A stretch of 64,000 bases of DNA from Straminergon stramineum (lineage: Eukaryota; Streptophyta; Bryopsida; Hypnales; Calliergonaceae). Location of the stretch: positions 42,227,001 through 42,291,000 of the forward strand of contig OY987265.1 of NCBI GenBank assembly GCA_963920665.1, written 5' to 3'. Position 1 is the stretch's first letter, and the number at the start of each line of letters is the position of its first letter. The notes beneath the pieces are model-generated. The model saw nothing but the letters and a program-made list of their open reading frames with translations. It was not told where the DNA came from and did no database searches. Of this stretch, positions 1-11,050 are shown piece after piece. A program made the position numbers and the translations under genes.

Positions 1-607
1 GGCTCATATTTTTACTCTACACATCGGCCTAGGGGGGACAATTTCCACCCCCTCCTTTAATTATCGGTGGCCGGAGAATCTTCCACATTGGGGGGAATCT
101 TGGCAAACTGACTTCCCCGTTGGTTTCTAGGCATGGATTTAACCCCAAACTACCCTCCTTGGACCTTAGATTCCTCCACGATCTTGCCTTGGTATTTTCA
201 ACCTCTACAAGCCGACAATTGGGGTTATGCTCTTTCATCGATGAAATGGGGAAACTAGAACCTATCTCTGGAGTTGACCTCTATGCCTTACCAAGGTTCC
301 CTCAGCCAATTCTAGCCTAGAGATGTCCTTTCCATGTGGGTTTTTGAGCCAGATATGTCCATCACTCATAATTGACCAATTTGCCACGATTAGTTGGGTT
401 TTAACATATTTACAACTTGTGGTTGAGCCATTCTAGCTACAACATACTCAAACGAAACCAAATACTATATTGGAATGAGACATTCCTATTTCGGTTCTAC
501 ACTCTTTTTAGAGTTTTTGTATAATAAAGTGCAATTAAAATGACAAAATATGAAAAAAAAAAAGAAAAAAAAAGAGTGAGTTCCTAATAACGAATTGGGG
601 GCTCACA
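1..607 (-). mobile_element. LTR-like sequence, family 1, copy D (cut by window edge)
   Basis: Read on the minus strand, this begins TGTGAGCCCC at 607. It matches, base after base with scattered substitutions, the composite of 6066-6307 joined to 21659-22010. It therefore represents the same repeat without the 15 kb CACTA insertion found in the other copy. The initial TG and the relation to two further copies (29201 onward, and 42887 downward on the minus strand) suggest the 5' end of a long LTR of about 2.1-2.2 kb. The rest lies outside the window. Short ORFs here are chance readings. The LTR assignment is inferred from the TG start, TATA boxes in sister copies and length; no PBS or coding domain was seen. 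Confidence 0.7.
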
Positions 608-1800
608 AATTTCTAGTTTTATGTAATGAAAATGTAGGATTCGTATTTTGATAACATGGAATTGCCTACATTGTGCTTGTACATGATGTTTTATGAGTTA
701 GTACTTAGTAGTGGACCCAATCTTGTTTAGGTGAATTAATACAAAGTAGATATTAGAAAAGAAGAAAGAAATGTAAGAGGGTCATTATTTCTTTAAGTAC
801 CTATGAAACAAGTGAATCTAGAAATCACATGTGTACATATTTAGATAGAAATTTAAAAAAGTGAATATGTATTTCATTTGTGTCATACAACACAAAATTG
901 AAAAAGGGCATGACATGGTCACTATGTGAATATTCTATTGGATGCTATATAATTGTAGGTAGTTTTTAATAGTGAAGCCAAAATTTTAGGTGCCTTTATA
1001 ATGCTAAATTCTATTAGATTGTACATGCTACTAACCACAACACATAGAAGTACACCTAGTCAACATTCATAGGGTGGTGTGATGTGCCACTTGGGCTAGC
1101 CATGTTGTCATGAGTCCTTGCTTCCACAACTAGCTACTCTTTGTCTAATTCTAAATGAAGTCTTCAAGCACTAGACTGGGTTTTTCTTGTTGGCCTGTCT
1201 TCCACCAATATGGCTTGTAGGATTTGTGATTGTTGCAATTCTTGAAAAGTCTAACGTGTCGATGGAATATGTTTCTCGAGCAAAAAGCCCATCCCATCGT
1301 TCTTAAAAATTTCTCTCTACTCTGATTCTAATATGTGTAACATCACTCGAGGGTCGGGCATCTCTAATTTGTCATCTTCAATGTTACGAACTTTGTTATC
1401 ATTGGTGATTCGGACTCCATCAACCTCCAAAACAATTGTTTAAGATGGGGTCCAAATTTGAATTTTTGATGGGCCTCGTCCCAATGCCCATTGAAGCATT
1501 GGAAGAAAAAATTTATTTTTCCTTGACTGAACTTGTCCTTCATTGGGATCAATTTATGGCACACCCTTTCCAATTCGTCAGAATTGTTCTCCCAACCCAA
1601 TTCAATGAAGAGCGCCAACTTTTGTAGAGAATGGAAGTTGTGTTGCCAGCTCCACACCAAGTTTGTTCCCCATTTATAATTGGTCTAGGAAGTTGGACAA
1701 ACTTCTTTGATATATTGAGAAGTCGTTTGGCACCCTTAAAAATGCATGGACGTAGAAATTTAGGGCTTCCAAGTAATTAAAATCAAAGTGTCATTTTGTC
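608..1800. other. No recognised gene; AT-rich spacer
   Basis: No recognised coding region. A 98-codon reading frame on the minus strand at 1364-1660 contains several aromatic and charged residues and reads somewhat like protein, with similar-looking codons continuing upstream to about 1700. No family was recognised and there is no clear start or splice context. It may be a decayed exon or retroelement remnant. Confidence 0.5.
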
Positions 1801-1990
1801 CTTGCAATCTTCCATCTATACCTTGTCTTCCATCTATACCCTGTCTTCTGTCCATGCCCATATCAATCTTCATCCACGCCCTGTCTTCCATCCGCGCCCC
1901 TACCGATCTACGTCCACACCTTGTCTTCCGTCCACGCCCCTACCGATCTACGTCCACACCTTGTCTTCCGTCCGCACCCCTACCAACTTC
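1801..1990. repeat. Minisatellite, about 40 bp unit
   Basis: Two near-identical 40 bp units beginning CGCCCCTACCGATCTACGTC at 1895 and 1935 are followed by a partial third. They are preceded by diverged half-units of about 20 bp built on CTTCCATCTATACC. The array is C-rich on the plus strand, unlike its surroundings. The two overlapping long reading frames across it (1788-2164) come from the repeat and are not taken as genes. Confidence 0.85.
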
Positions 1991-3291
1991 TGTTCGTGTC
2001 CAGCATCAACATTGCCTGCCAAGTGGTGGCAAGGTAAATCCATGTCGGCTTTTTCTACCTTACCAGGAAGTCAACTGTGTGTTGATTACATCGGACGAGC
2101 GGGAGCCTCTACCAGATGGGCGGTCCGTCCGTCTAGTGTGACAACCCTATTTACAACACGATAGTCTTCCAAAAAAAAATTAGTGAGTGAAAAAGTAATT
2201 ACAACAACAAAAGACTTTTTGGAAAAATGTGGTGTGTGAAAAATTATGAACATGACAAGAACCCAAGAGTCTTGATAAGAAAAATAGGGGTTCAAAAAAA
2301 CATTACAACACCATAGTCTTCATAAAAAAAATAAGGTGTGGCAGGAAAATTAGAATAAGCAATGGGGTGAAAAAAATTAGAATAAGCAAAAAGAATAGTA
2401 AAAGTAAATGAAGTGTCTTACCAAAACTAAAACGCTATGAGCAAGTGCCAGATAGGTGCATATAAAAAATACCCTAAACCCTAAACCAAATGCAAATGTC
2501 AAAGCATGTTTTTTTCCTTGAATTCACGATTCACTCACAAACTGAGAAAACAATGAATGAACTAGTCAGGAATTCAATATTCTATGCATTTACGGTCATG
2601 GGTACCTCATTGGTTTTTTCCACTCCTTTTTTTTCCCGCTCATAAGCTCACAAGCTCACGCTCACATGCTTGCACGCTAGCAACCTTGCATTCTATATGG
2701 TGGAAATTTCCCACATCTTCTCAATCTAGCTTACTACAAGATCCTATAGTTACATGTGTCCAAAAATGATCTTTTTCAAAAATTTGGTCTTGTATTAGAA
2801 ATGGCAATTTTTGAAAGTTTTTGGTGATAACATAGTCAAAGAACTTTAAGGGTTAACTATAATTGTTTGAAGATGTCATATGATTAATTATGCCAATAGA
2901 CATTATTATTAAAATTATATATACTATAATTGATGTCATACATAAAACATGTAGGTTGACAATGTAGCTATTGATATTTACTATGGTTATAATTATAATT
3001 TACAAAGGGTCATCATGCAATAAATTACAAAGGACTTTCATGTAACTATTTAAACATTTTTAAGCTTTGGAGAGGCTTTATCCTTTCTATGGATTGCCAT
3101 ACCCAGTTGCCAACAATTGATTATTTTCAAAAGCCTCCCAATCATTATAGAGTACTTGGAAAAATTGAATAAAAATTGTGAATATTGGAAAAGTTTTATT
3201 CTTGAGCCCAAGTTGTTGTGCGACAATAATTTTGATTCTATTTGAAAGGGTATAAAGGCATCTATTCAAGAATGTTTTCAATGTGAATGAG
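1991..3291. other. No gene; spacer with short telomere-like tract
   Basis: No recognised coding content. Positions 2472-2487 read CCCTAAACCCTAAACC, a little over two units of the plant telomere repeat, too short to be a telomere. Several A-rich tracts lie between 2160 and 2420. The remainder is AT-rich with no repeat boundary seen until the solo LTR at 3292. Confidence 0.6.
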
Positions 3292-5135
3292 TGTAGTCTA
3301 GAATTTTGCTTCCTCACAAAACACCCAGGACTAAGTATAGGGGTTCAAGTATAGGGAATAATCAAATAGTCTAATGTTATTGTAGCTAAAGTCACATGTA
3401 ATTCAAAATAGGATGGAAATTTGTATATTATTCGTCTAAATTTACGCATTCATTCATTCACATTCTTATACCCAAGGTTAAATTTGTTTGACTAGTCCTT
3501 TACCCATGCTCAGGACTCATGAATGCAGTCCCAGTTCTATCTGGTGTGGGGCTCAAATTAAAGAACAATTTGTCAAGGTTGATCCACAATTTGTCGACAT
3601 ACATGCTCTAGAACCTCATGCATTGCATATATTAAATTTATTTATATTTATATATATACACAACCAATTTCCATACACATTCCTTAATTATTGGTGATAT
3701 TTTTTACCAAAACAATTTGTCACAGTCACTAACTACATCGCTATTTGGAATGCCCATTAGTTTGTTAAATTCTTGCACCAAATTGTTTCTATTCTAAATG
3801 TAGGGCATGATTGTGTGTATGCAAGCTCCTTTAATTAATTCACTGCACAGTTACCCACACAACTAGTTATACTTAATTACTCGTAAATCTCATATACATC
3901 TAATGTTTATTTAACCATTACTTAACAAAGATTCCAAATTGTTTTGCATATACGTAAACAAATAGTCTAAATACAACAAACTCTTGACTTCAATCATAAA
4001 CACTTTTTCATGATTTAGGATTCCATTAATATGTTTTCAGACTTCTATAGTTGTTAACATTGTCCAATTAATTTATCCTCAACACAATGTTAACATTATC
4101 CCAATCAAATCTACATTTAGTAAATACTAAACAATTTGTCTATACATTAGCAAACACACACATCCCATTACACTCACTTACTTTACCAACCCACAAGTTC
4201 CAAATAACAACTTGTCTAATTAATCACACCAAAGATCCTTAAACAAACGTGGACATATCCAATCAATTAACAACTAAATTTTAATTGAACAAATAGTTAT
4301 AAATTACTCCCTGAATTGGATTGTATAGGCTTGAGTTCATATTCCACCAACAATTCATCCCATCGCTTGATTTTCCACTCATAGCAATATCACCATTTGT
4401 TCTTCTACCACCAGCATATGCCCACTTTTGCTCCTCAGATTCACAACACCATTCACTCATAGACAATTGGTTTACAAATTACGAATTGATGTGACCCAAT
4501 CACTAGGGTTTATAAATTTTCTACTACACTTGTCTAATTACTCCACAATATAATAAAAACAAGGCCTCAAAATACAATCATTCACAAACTTGCCACTCAC
4601 TGGCTTAACTAAAGTTTCCAACACAAATTGTAATTTAAAACAACAATTAACAAATTGATAAAACAATTAATTTACAACTTCTATACTCCCATCATAAACT
4701 TAACAAACGAATTGTTAAACCACAAACATACATACATAATCCAATCATTGGATTTCCGATTCATACCATTCAAGATTTACAATTTAATAAGACCAACAAT
4801 TCGTTAATACCAATTATATTCATATAAAACAAAATTCATGTGCACAAAAAATTGGACAATTTGACAACCGAGAAGACCGAGAGAGATTGAGAGCCTGGAA
4901 TTACAAATTGTCAGGTTAAATTCCCCAAAAGAGAATAATTGTCTCAAACTAAATCTAACTACTTGCTTAACTTCAAGTGAATCAGCCTAACTATTAGTTT
5001 CAAAAATTACAAAAAGGAGGTAATGTAACTATTCATCTTTCTTAACTACTTGTTCGCGGAATCAAAAGAAATTCCAACATACTTTACTAACAAAAGACAA
5101 ATAGTTAGAAAAAGAAGGTTGAAAATATGACTACA
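3292..5135. mobile_element. Solo LTR, family 2, copy C
   Basis: Starts TGTAGTCTAGAATTTTGCT and ends GACTACA, so it has the TG...CA termini of an LTR inside a TGTAGT/ACTACA inverted end. The flanking 5-mers are ATGAG (3287-3291) and ATGAC (5136-5140), a target duplication with one mismatch. It aligns in the same orientation with the second copy at 39816-42195, most clearly over 3292-3725. It carries many copies of a near-palindromic word, e.g. ACAATTTGTC at 3565, 3586, 3712 and 4131 and ACAACTTGTC at 4207, plus CCAATCACTAGG at 4496 and CCAATCATTGGAT at 4741. No internal retrotransposon coding region adjoins it, so a solo LTR left by recombination is the best reading. Transcriptional orientation is undetermined. 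Confidence 0.8.
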
Positions 5136-6065
5136 ATGACTTGTTTAAGTGATGAGCAATATTGGCAAGGAGAAGGAAAGATGATAAGTCAAACATTGTC
5201 CTATGATTGATTATCGGTATTAAGTTAGAATCCATGTTAATTATGTCTTGCTATCTCTTAGTGGAAATTAGAGGTTGCTAAATCCATCTCAGAAAGTGAG
5301 ACCAATAGGGTGGATTTACCTAGGGGAAAACACAAGAATTTTTATTTACAACGCAAAATAAAATTTGCAAATTTGGAATTCATATTTGCAATCAAAGATC
5401 CCAATTTAGGTAGAAGAAGTGAAGAATATCCCCTCAACGTGGCACAAAATAGGGGGATTTTTTTTACTTTTATCTTTGGAGAAAACAAAATTTATCTTGT
5501 TGTTCATACTTCGTGGGATGGATTTAGCATCATGCATGGAAATTTAATCCTGAATTGGTTGCTTTGCAATTTACTATTGCAATTTCAAACTTATAACCAT
5601 ATAATTTGGGCTTGGCACATTAGTAAGGTGGTTATGAGTTCAAACCCGAGATATGATGGAGTGCTTATCACCATAGTCCCCTCAACAATGATGGATAGTT
5701 AAACAACCTCATGATCATATGTAGACTTGAGAATTTATTAGGGGAAAGAACATAGGCTTATTGATTCTTTTTAGAGTCTACCTCCTAAGTGACACATCAA
5801 GGATGGAATTTACCTTCTAAAATCATGAGGCTTAGATAGTTGAGCCCTTCCCCACAAACACTTCAGTCATCGTGATCTTTCAAATGTGCTAGAATTAACT
5901 TTCTTCTTCTTTTGATGTACTTTGAATGCTATTTGACTCTTCTAGTTAATACTATAGAAAAAGTTGAACTATTGATAGAATTGTCCAAGAATCTCATTAC
6001 AATACTTCACAACAATCATTGAACATGCCTAGTTGAATGTTGATCTTCCTTTTTGAACCCACACA
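5136..6065. other. Spacer with an unrecognised 130-codon frame
   Basis: The plus-strand frame at 5310-5702 is 130 codons long but its translation matches no family I know. It has no splice or promoter context, so it is not called a gene. Around 5610-5660 the words GGCTTGGCACATTAGTAAGG and GAGTTCAAACCC are spaced a little like the A and B boxes of tRNA-derived SINEs. No SINE tail was seen, so that is only a weak suggestion. Confidence 0.4.
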
Positions 6066-6307
6066 TGTGAGCCCCAATTCATCTCCAAAGGCTCACTCTT
6101 TATTTTTGTATTTTGTTATTTTAAATGCAATTTTATATACAAAAAGCTCCCAAAAGAGTGTAGAACCAAAATATGTGTGTCACGTACCAATATTGTACTT
6201 GGTCTATATTTTGAATATTATAGCTAGAATGGCCCAACCATGAGTTGTAATTAGGTTAGAATCCAACTAATTGTGGCAATTTGGTCAATTACGAGTGATG
6301 GGTGTAC
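6066..6307 (+). mobile_element. LTR-like sequence, family 1, copy E, left part
   Basis: Begins TGTGAGCCCC at 6066 and runs to the CACTA insertion point. It matches the minus strand of 607 down to about 367. Its continuation resumes after the transposon at 21659. Positions 6305-6307 (TAC) are the left target duplication of the CACTA element. Confidence 0.75.
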
Positions 6308-6336
6308 CACTACAAGAAATGGCCAAATATGTGACT
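6308..6336 (+). repeat. CACTA 5' terminal inverted repeat
   Basis: 29 bp, CACTACAAGAAATGGCCAAA then TATGTGACT. It pairs with 21629-21658 on the opposite strand, which has one extra A after position 12. The match then decays but resumes in part as AGAAGAATGA versus AAAAGAATGA. Confidence 0.95.
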
Positions 6337-7200
6337 GTAGAAGAATGATTGCAATGTAGTCGTTTTGGAGTCATTCGACTCAAAAATGACTTCACAGCTC
6401 TGGAGTCATTGTTGTTCAATCGTTTACATAAATGACTGCAAACGTATTATCACCATCCAGTTCTACCTTGGATGTATGACGGATGATATATTGACTAACA
6501 CTCGTACATGTGGAAGGTGAGGTGGAAAGGGCGTGTGTTAGGCACACACCTTGATATTAGGGACGTGGCAGTTGCTCATTTGCCGCAAGGTGGTTTTAAG
6601 CCTATCATTTACTCGTCACTTTGGAGTCACAGCATATTGACTCATATTGCTGACGTGGACTGCCACGTCAGTAGTCACATCGGAGTCATAATGAAGTTGA
6701 TCACGAAGGGAGTCACGTTGACATAGCAGTGCATGGAGCCAAGTCATTTGGAAGTAGTCTGTGAATAATGCTAGGTTAGGGGGGCTAGTTTAGGGTTCAT
6801 AGGTAGTCTTGCAGGAGTCATTTGAGAGTGACATTTCAGTTCTCTTGGAGTTGCAAGTTCAGTCATGGTCATGAAACTGAGATGCACATGACTATCCTCT
6901 GTGTCGTGTTGTAGTCACTTGCTACAACGAAATGTGTGCCCAAGTGGATCACAATTGAATATCACAGCAATCGCCGAAGGCTAGAATAATGCTAGCACAC
7001 TGTAAATGAAATGCAAAACCACATGAAAGACTCTTGACGTCCAATAAAAAGGAAGATCATGCACAAAAATAGGAGATCAAAAACAAAAGTTGTCTTGGTA
7101 CTAGGGTAGAGAGATGTCCTGCACATCTAGAAATCATCCAACTCCATCATAGTGTTGCTCTACAATGCAACGCCTGAAGCGCACCCTAACTCCTCTACAT
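6337..7200. repeat. CACTA 5' subterminal repeat region
   Basis: A non-coding stretch dense in short words built on TGACT/AGTCA, such as GTAGTCGTTTTGGAGTCATT at 6356-6375, AATGACTTCAC near 6387 and GAGTCATT near 6401, on both strands. CACTA elements typically carry 10-20 bp subterminal repeats bound by TnpA, and this array is in the right place for that role. The binding role is inferred from family knowledge. Confidence 0.7.
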
Positions 7201-7222
7201 GAGCCACATAAGGAATACACCA

Positions 7223-7440
7223 TCAATTGCACGACTTCAAGTACTTGTCCCCCCACATTGCAGAAGAACCCCTGACATCCTCAATCTTGTATTGATCTCC
7301 TTTTTCATTGGGGTACATGAGCACCACCCCCTCGTGAAGAATGGTGCAGATGTCCACCTTCCACCACCCCTTTGGTATGTTCTCAAAGTGGTATTTATGT
7401 TCTCCTAGCACTCCACTAATGGTCCCCTCGGCCAGTTTCT
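7223..7440 (-). pseudogene. DUF8039-like exon of CACTA minus-strand gene (remnant)
   Basis: The minus-strand frame 7411-7223 encodes a segment with GWWKVDICTILHEGVVLMYP and, later, VRGSSAMWGDKYLK. The pattern of K-V-x-V, a short hydrophobic turn, a P-N/D-E stretch, then a GxxxxW(G/P)K ending recalls the DUF8039-like domain often found near the C-terminus of plant CACTA second-gene proteins. That match is from memory and uncertain. It lies downstream of the phosphatase-like exons on the same strand and could be the last exon. The reading frame stops at 7223. Confidence 0.45.
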
Positions 7441-8389
7441 GCTGTACCGATCACGGATTAATTAGGAAAACTTCGTCATCAAGTTTGAACTGCAAAATAA
7501 AAGACATTAATCTCAGGGTTTGAAAGCAATGCACAATTTCCCCAAAACACCAACCACTTAACTTCTGCAGAACTTCCCAATGACTACAGCATGAGTCATG
7601 TTCTAAAGGAACTATGAACGAACTTCCACATGACTTCAGGCCTACACTTCGATGAACACGGATGAGGAAGTAAACAACAGAAATGCTAGAAATTCAGGAT
7701 CACGAGATCTCTATATGTTAACTAACATTTCCGTAAAATTCTTGGGCAATAGGACTCATGAATCGGCAAGAATTTCAACGTCTTCCCTACATTTCAATTA
7801 TACGCTTCATATGAAAGTTCATTGCTAAGAGAGCGACCTCCTCAGCATCTGTTACACTAGAAATCCCTATAAACTCCTCTATGTCGTGAGACCTACAAGA
7901 TTGCCTTCAATTTCTCATACTCTACCACATTCTCCCTATAATGGACTGCTCTGGCTTCGGCCATGGCACTTAGGATGACGATGTCTAGGATGCAGTGGTG
8001 TGCCACACTACGGCAGTCATTTCAATGTTGGATGCCTACTGCACTCTGTGCAGCACATGATTGAGAAATAACTTCAACCCAACACGTACCTCACTTCCAG
8101 TAGACATTGGCTTCTGGTGCACTTCGGCTCGACTTCTAAATGACTACAACAAGACTTCATAATACAAAAAACCTTGGAAGCAATTGAATGCGAATGCACC
8201 CTGGGTTTACCTTCTTCGTGGGAGCGTCCTTTCTCTTTTCCATAGTCAACGCTTGCTTGCTCCTTGTCTCCCTCTTCTGCATTTTTCCCTACAAACAAAT
8301 ACATTCCATCAGATATGTCGTTTAGCTGAAGGTGAGGGAGAGCACATGGACACGTTGAAATGTGGTCTACCAACCCCCTCACCTTCCAC
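7441..8389. other. Non-coding part of CACTA element
   Basis: Probably intron or spacer between minus-strand exons. It contains TGACTACA/TGACTTCA-type words near 7577, 7632 and 8135. The frames 8074-8448 (minus) and 8184-8408 (plus) show no recognisable domain. The first overlaps the downstream edge of the phosphatase exon in another frame. Confidence 0.45.
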
Positions 8390-8790
8390 AATGTCAAGGA
8401 ATTCCTAAGGTGAGCCACTGCGCCATTTTCGAAGCATTTGTGCAACAAACTCCGTTACAATTCTGGGATACTTTGCACGGAAAACGGGGACGCCTGGACA
8501 TTGCTGTAGTGCCTGAAGTAGTGGCCATAGATAGCACTTCAAGTATTCTTTGTCGTTGGCTAGGGTGCGCAACCACTTCATGTGAAAAGGAGCAATGATG
8601 AGGACGTTTGCATCCGGATTGCACGCAACTCTACAGACTTTGCTATCTATAATTATAGTGTTCAATGCGCTAAACCTAGGCCATGTTTTATAGACCTTTG
8701 CCAAGTTCTTCCCACCATGTACTCCAATACCCTCTTCACCCTCCTGTCCCTCACACTCGAATACGCAACTTTTGTATTATATACAGGGAT
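8390..8790 (-). pseudogene. C-terminal half of FCP1/NIF-type HAD phosphatase-like domain
   Basis: On the minus strand the frame reads a Cys/Glu/Gly-rich lead-in (CVFECEGQEGEEG), then GKNLAKVYKTWPRFSALN, TIIIDS and VACNPDAN. This order matches the second half of FCP1/NLI-interacting-factor HAD phosphatases: a lysine before the 'dominating kinase-like' K-x-L-x-x-V/I-W helix, then the hydrophobic strand ending in Asp, then the N-P segment. The acidic motif IV normally ends in two Asp residues. Here the second is Ser, so catalysis is doubtful. It belongs with the N-terminal half at 9302-9961, separated by an AT-rich stretch that behaves as an intron. In-frame breaks follow near 8405. Confidence 0.65.
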
Positions 8791-9301
8791 CATTGACATT
8801 AAAACAGCTTAGAGGATGGCTTTTGTTAAAATTATATCAAATTAAAAAGACCCAAAAGCTAGGTGAAGACCAAATTAAAAGAAAATTCAATGTAGAAAAT
8901 GTTGAATTGCATACATTTTAGAAAAAAATTCACAATATATATGAAGAATTAAAACACCTATGCCTAGTTTCTAAAAATATATACAAAGAAGTTGGGTCTA
9001 GTTAAAATTAAATTTTTATTAGAAAACCCCAAAAGTTGCCTAGCTCGGCCTATGATACATGTATTAAAAAAATTCATATAATTAGGTTTTTAATGCTATT
9101 ATTGTCTTCAAAAATATTTGTTTCATCTACATAAGTACATTTTTGGATTCCTTGTTAAAAAGGCTACAAGATTATTCTACATTAAAATAAATTACATCCC
9201 TTAAGATTGGATTAAAATGCATTATAAGTGATTATAATCAGGGCCATGTAATATGGAAGTTGCATACCCGGGTCCTCACAATGCTTACCAGACCAACAAA
9301 A
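8791..9301. other. AT-rich stretch, likely intron of the phosphatase-like gene
   Basis: Clearly richer in A and T than the flanking exon-like segments, with no coding signal. It separates the two halves of one recognisable HAD domain read on the minus strand, so it is best explained as an intron (or an insertion into one). Precise splice sites were not fixed. Confidence 0.5.
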
Positions 9302-10530
9302 CTAGGGAATTGCTTGGAAAGGACTTGCAAGACCGGCAAGCATAGTCAAGACAACATCATCCATATATGAAGTAGTCATTCTGCCCCAGAATGCTACCTC
9401 GAACTGGCTAAAACATCTCGACAGAAAAGGTTTCAACCAAGGCCTCATGAAGATTCTCCTCAGCCCTGTTTCTGTAGTGCCCCAGATTCTAGTATTGGGA
9501 TTGTTTCCACCAAGGACATTGCAATCCAAAAGACTACCATGAACATTAAAAACTAGTAATTTTGGGGTCCCACACAAACGGTTGTAGATGAGGGAGCACA
9601 TTGACAAGGTAGGCCTCACCTCCATTGACATACGTTGAAGGACGTCAGAGGGGGCTTTTACCTTGCTCGGAGACTTTGGCGCTTTCTTTCCCTTCTTTTG
9701 TAATAACTCCGCCATCAAGGGTTCTACAACTTCATGCGGCTCCAACTCCACTTGCGGTGCCGAAGTTTTGGACGTCACTCCCATTGCTTCTACGACGTCC
9801 GAGGTGGAAGGCAGAAGGTCTTCTTCAGGGTCTGCATGCGCTAGGCTATCGCTGGCAACGGCTTTGGCAATAGCACTTCTAACTGCTGCCTCATTTTCAA
9901 GCTCGGTACTGGTGGTCATGTCCTCCAAGTGCTTCGCTGATTCTGGGGTATTGGTGGTCACGGCCTCTGGAGTCTACACAATTTGAGTGATGCCATAAGG
10001 TCCCCCACTATTGGGAGTCCTTACGAGGGGGGTGTCTTCATTGTGCGGTCCAATCATCGCATCAGGGCTTCTTCTTCCTTCGACCTCCCACTCTGGACCA
10101 AAACTGATTGAATTGATTGTTGGAGTGTTCTTCACAGTGACATCCGTGTCCAAAGACAAAGTCACTTCCTCGATAGTGGATGTGACGTCTTGCTCACGCC
10201 ACGTGCCCTCCCCAATAGGCGTCTGCTTCTCAATAAGTGCACCTCGTGTCTTTCAAAGAAGGGCATCTATTGGTCAAACCTTCTTCCAAGAATTTGGAAG
10301 CGCCCCAACAACATCACTAGCATTCAAGCCATGATATTCTTGGTTCTCCAGTGCTGACTGAGTCCTGGATGGGCTGCTGTATGAGAAGGGCTTTGACTTC
10401 CCCATGAAGTCACGAAACATTGTTCGTAGGTCTTATATGGCTTCCGAGTGAGCTTCTGAGGTCGCCATGATGTGGCCGAACTTTGAGTCCACATCCTTCT
10501 TCAATGCGTCCATCTCCAGAAGCAAAGTTG
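9302..10530 (-). pseudogene. Coiled-coil plus N-terminal half of FCP1/NIF HAD phosphatase-like domain
   Basis: One minus-strand frame runs from about 10530 to 9302 with a few in-frame stops (e.g. TAG at 9974-9976). It begins with a helical, probably coiled-coil segment (LEMDALKKDVDSKFGHIM). An acidic, Ser/Thr/Pro-rich linker follows. The last 219 codons (9961-9302) contain LLVFNVHGSLLD at residues 135-146, RPWLKPFLSRCF at 173-184 and FEVAFWG at 187-193. These match motif I, the following R-P-x-L-x-x-F-L helix and the motif II region of FCP1/NIF-type HAD phosphatases. The first catalytic Asp of the DxDG-like motif is Asn here, suggesting loss of activity. Host-gene capture by the transposon, or a long-standing CACTA gene component, are both possible. 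Confidence 0.72.
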
Positions 10531-11050
10531 GCGATCTTGCACTCCCGCCCTGGTTCCCCAGAAGCAAACACCATGTAGTGCCCAGTGACGATGAAGTGTT
10601 GTAGAGTCACAGTGAAGTACCTACACAATTACTACTTTTGACGTGGTGATTTAGAAATGACTCATAGATGACTACACCGTAACTTCATAGAAGTCATGGG
10701 CCGACCGAACCACTGGATGTGCACCTATTCAATATAACTTCTACACAAGTACTAAATTAAACAAAAATTAAGTGAACGTGACCCATGTACACCTGTGGCT
10801 TACGAAAGAAGGAGATTCTACTACAGTTGTGCCGAACAATTAAGCATTGCGGACAGATAAGACGACGGTAGGAAAACATGGAACTACAATAGGAACACCT
10901 TCGTAAGGCTTGCAAAGACGAAAGATCTAGTTGAATGTGAGAAACGTGCCATGTTTTCCGGTACTATGGCTGCTCCAATGCTCCGCATGCCGTCAGCAAG
11001 GTCAGTGATCCCAAGGCTCGTTGACCTGCCTTCTCTCTGCAACCTTACTG
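10531..11050. other. Non-coding part of CACTA element
   Basis: No recognised coding domain. Words of the subterminal type recur at 10631-10700 (ATGACTCATAGATGACTACA and AGAAGTCATGG). It is probably an intron of the minus-strand gene. Confidence 0.4.

Noticed and set aside
1788..2164. Two overlapping plus-strand reading frames of 117-122 codons
   Set aside because: They run through the 40 bp minisatellite in two frames, so their length and Pro/Ser richness come from the repeat.
2472..2487. Plant telomere-type repeat CCCTAAACCCTAAACC
   Set aside because: Only a little over two units, inside ordinary AT-rich spacer. Interstitial or chance, not a telomere.
9625..9986. Plus-strand frames rich in Ala, Ser and Pro
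   Set aside because: Antisense shadows of the minus-strand phosphatase-like gene region, which has recognisable motifs in the minus frame.
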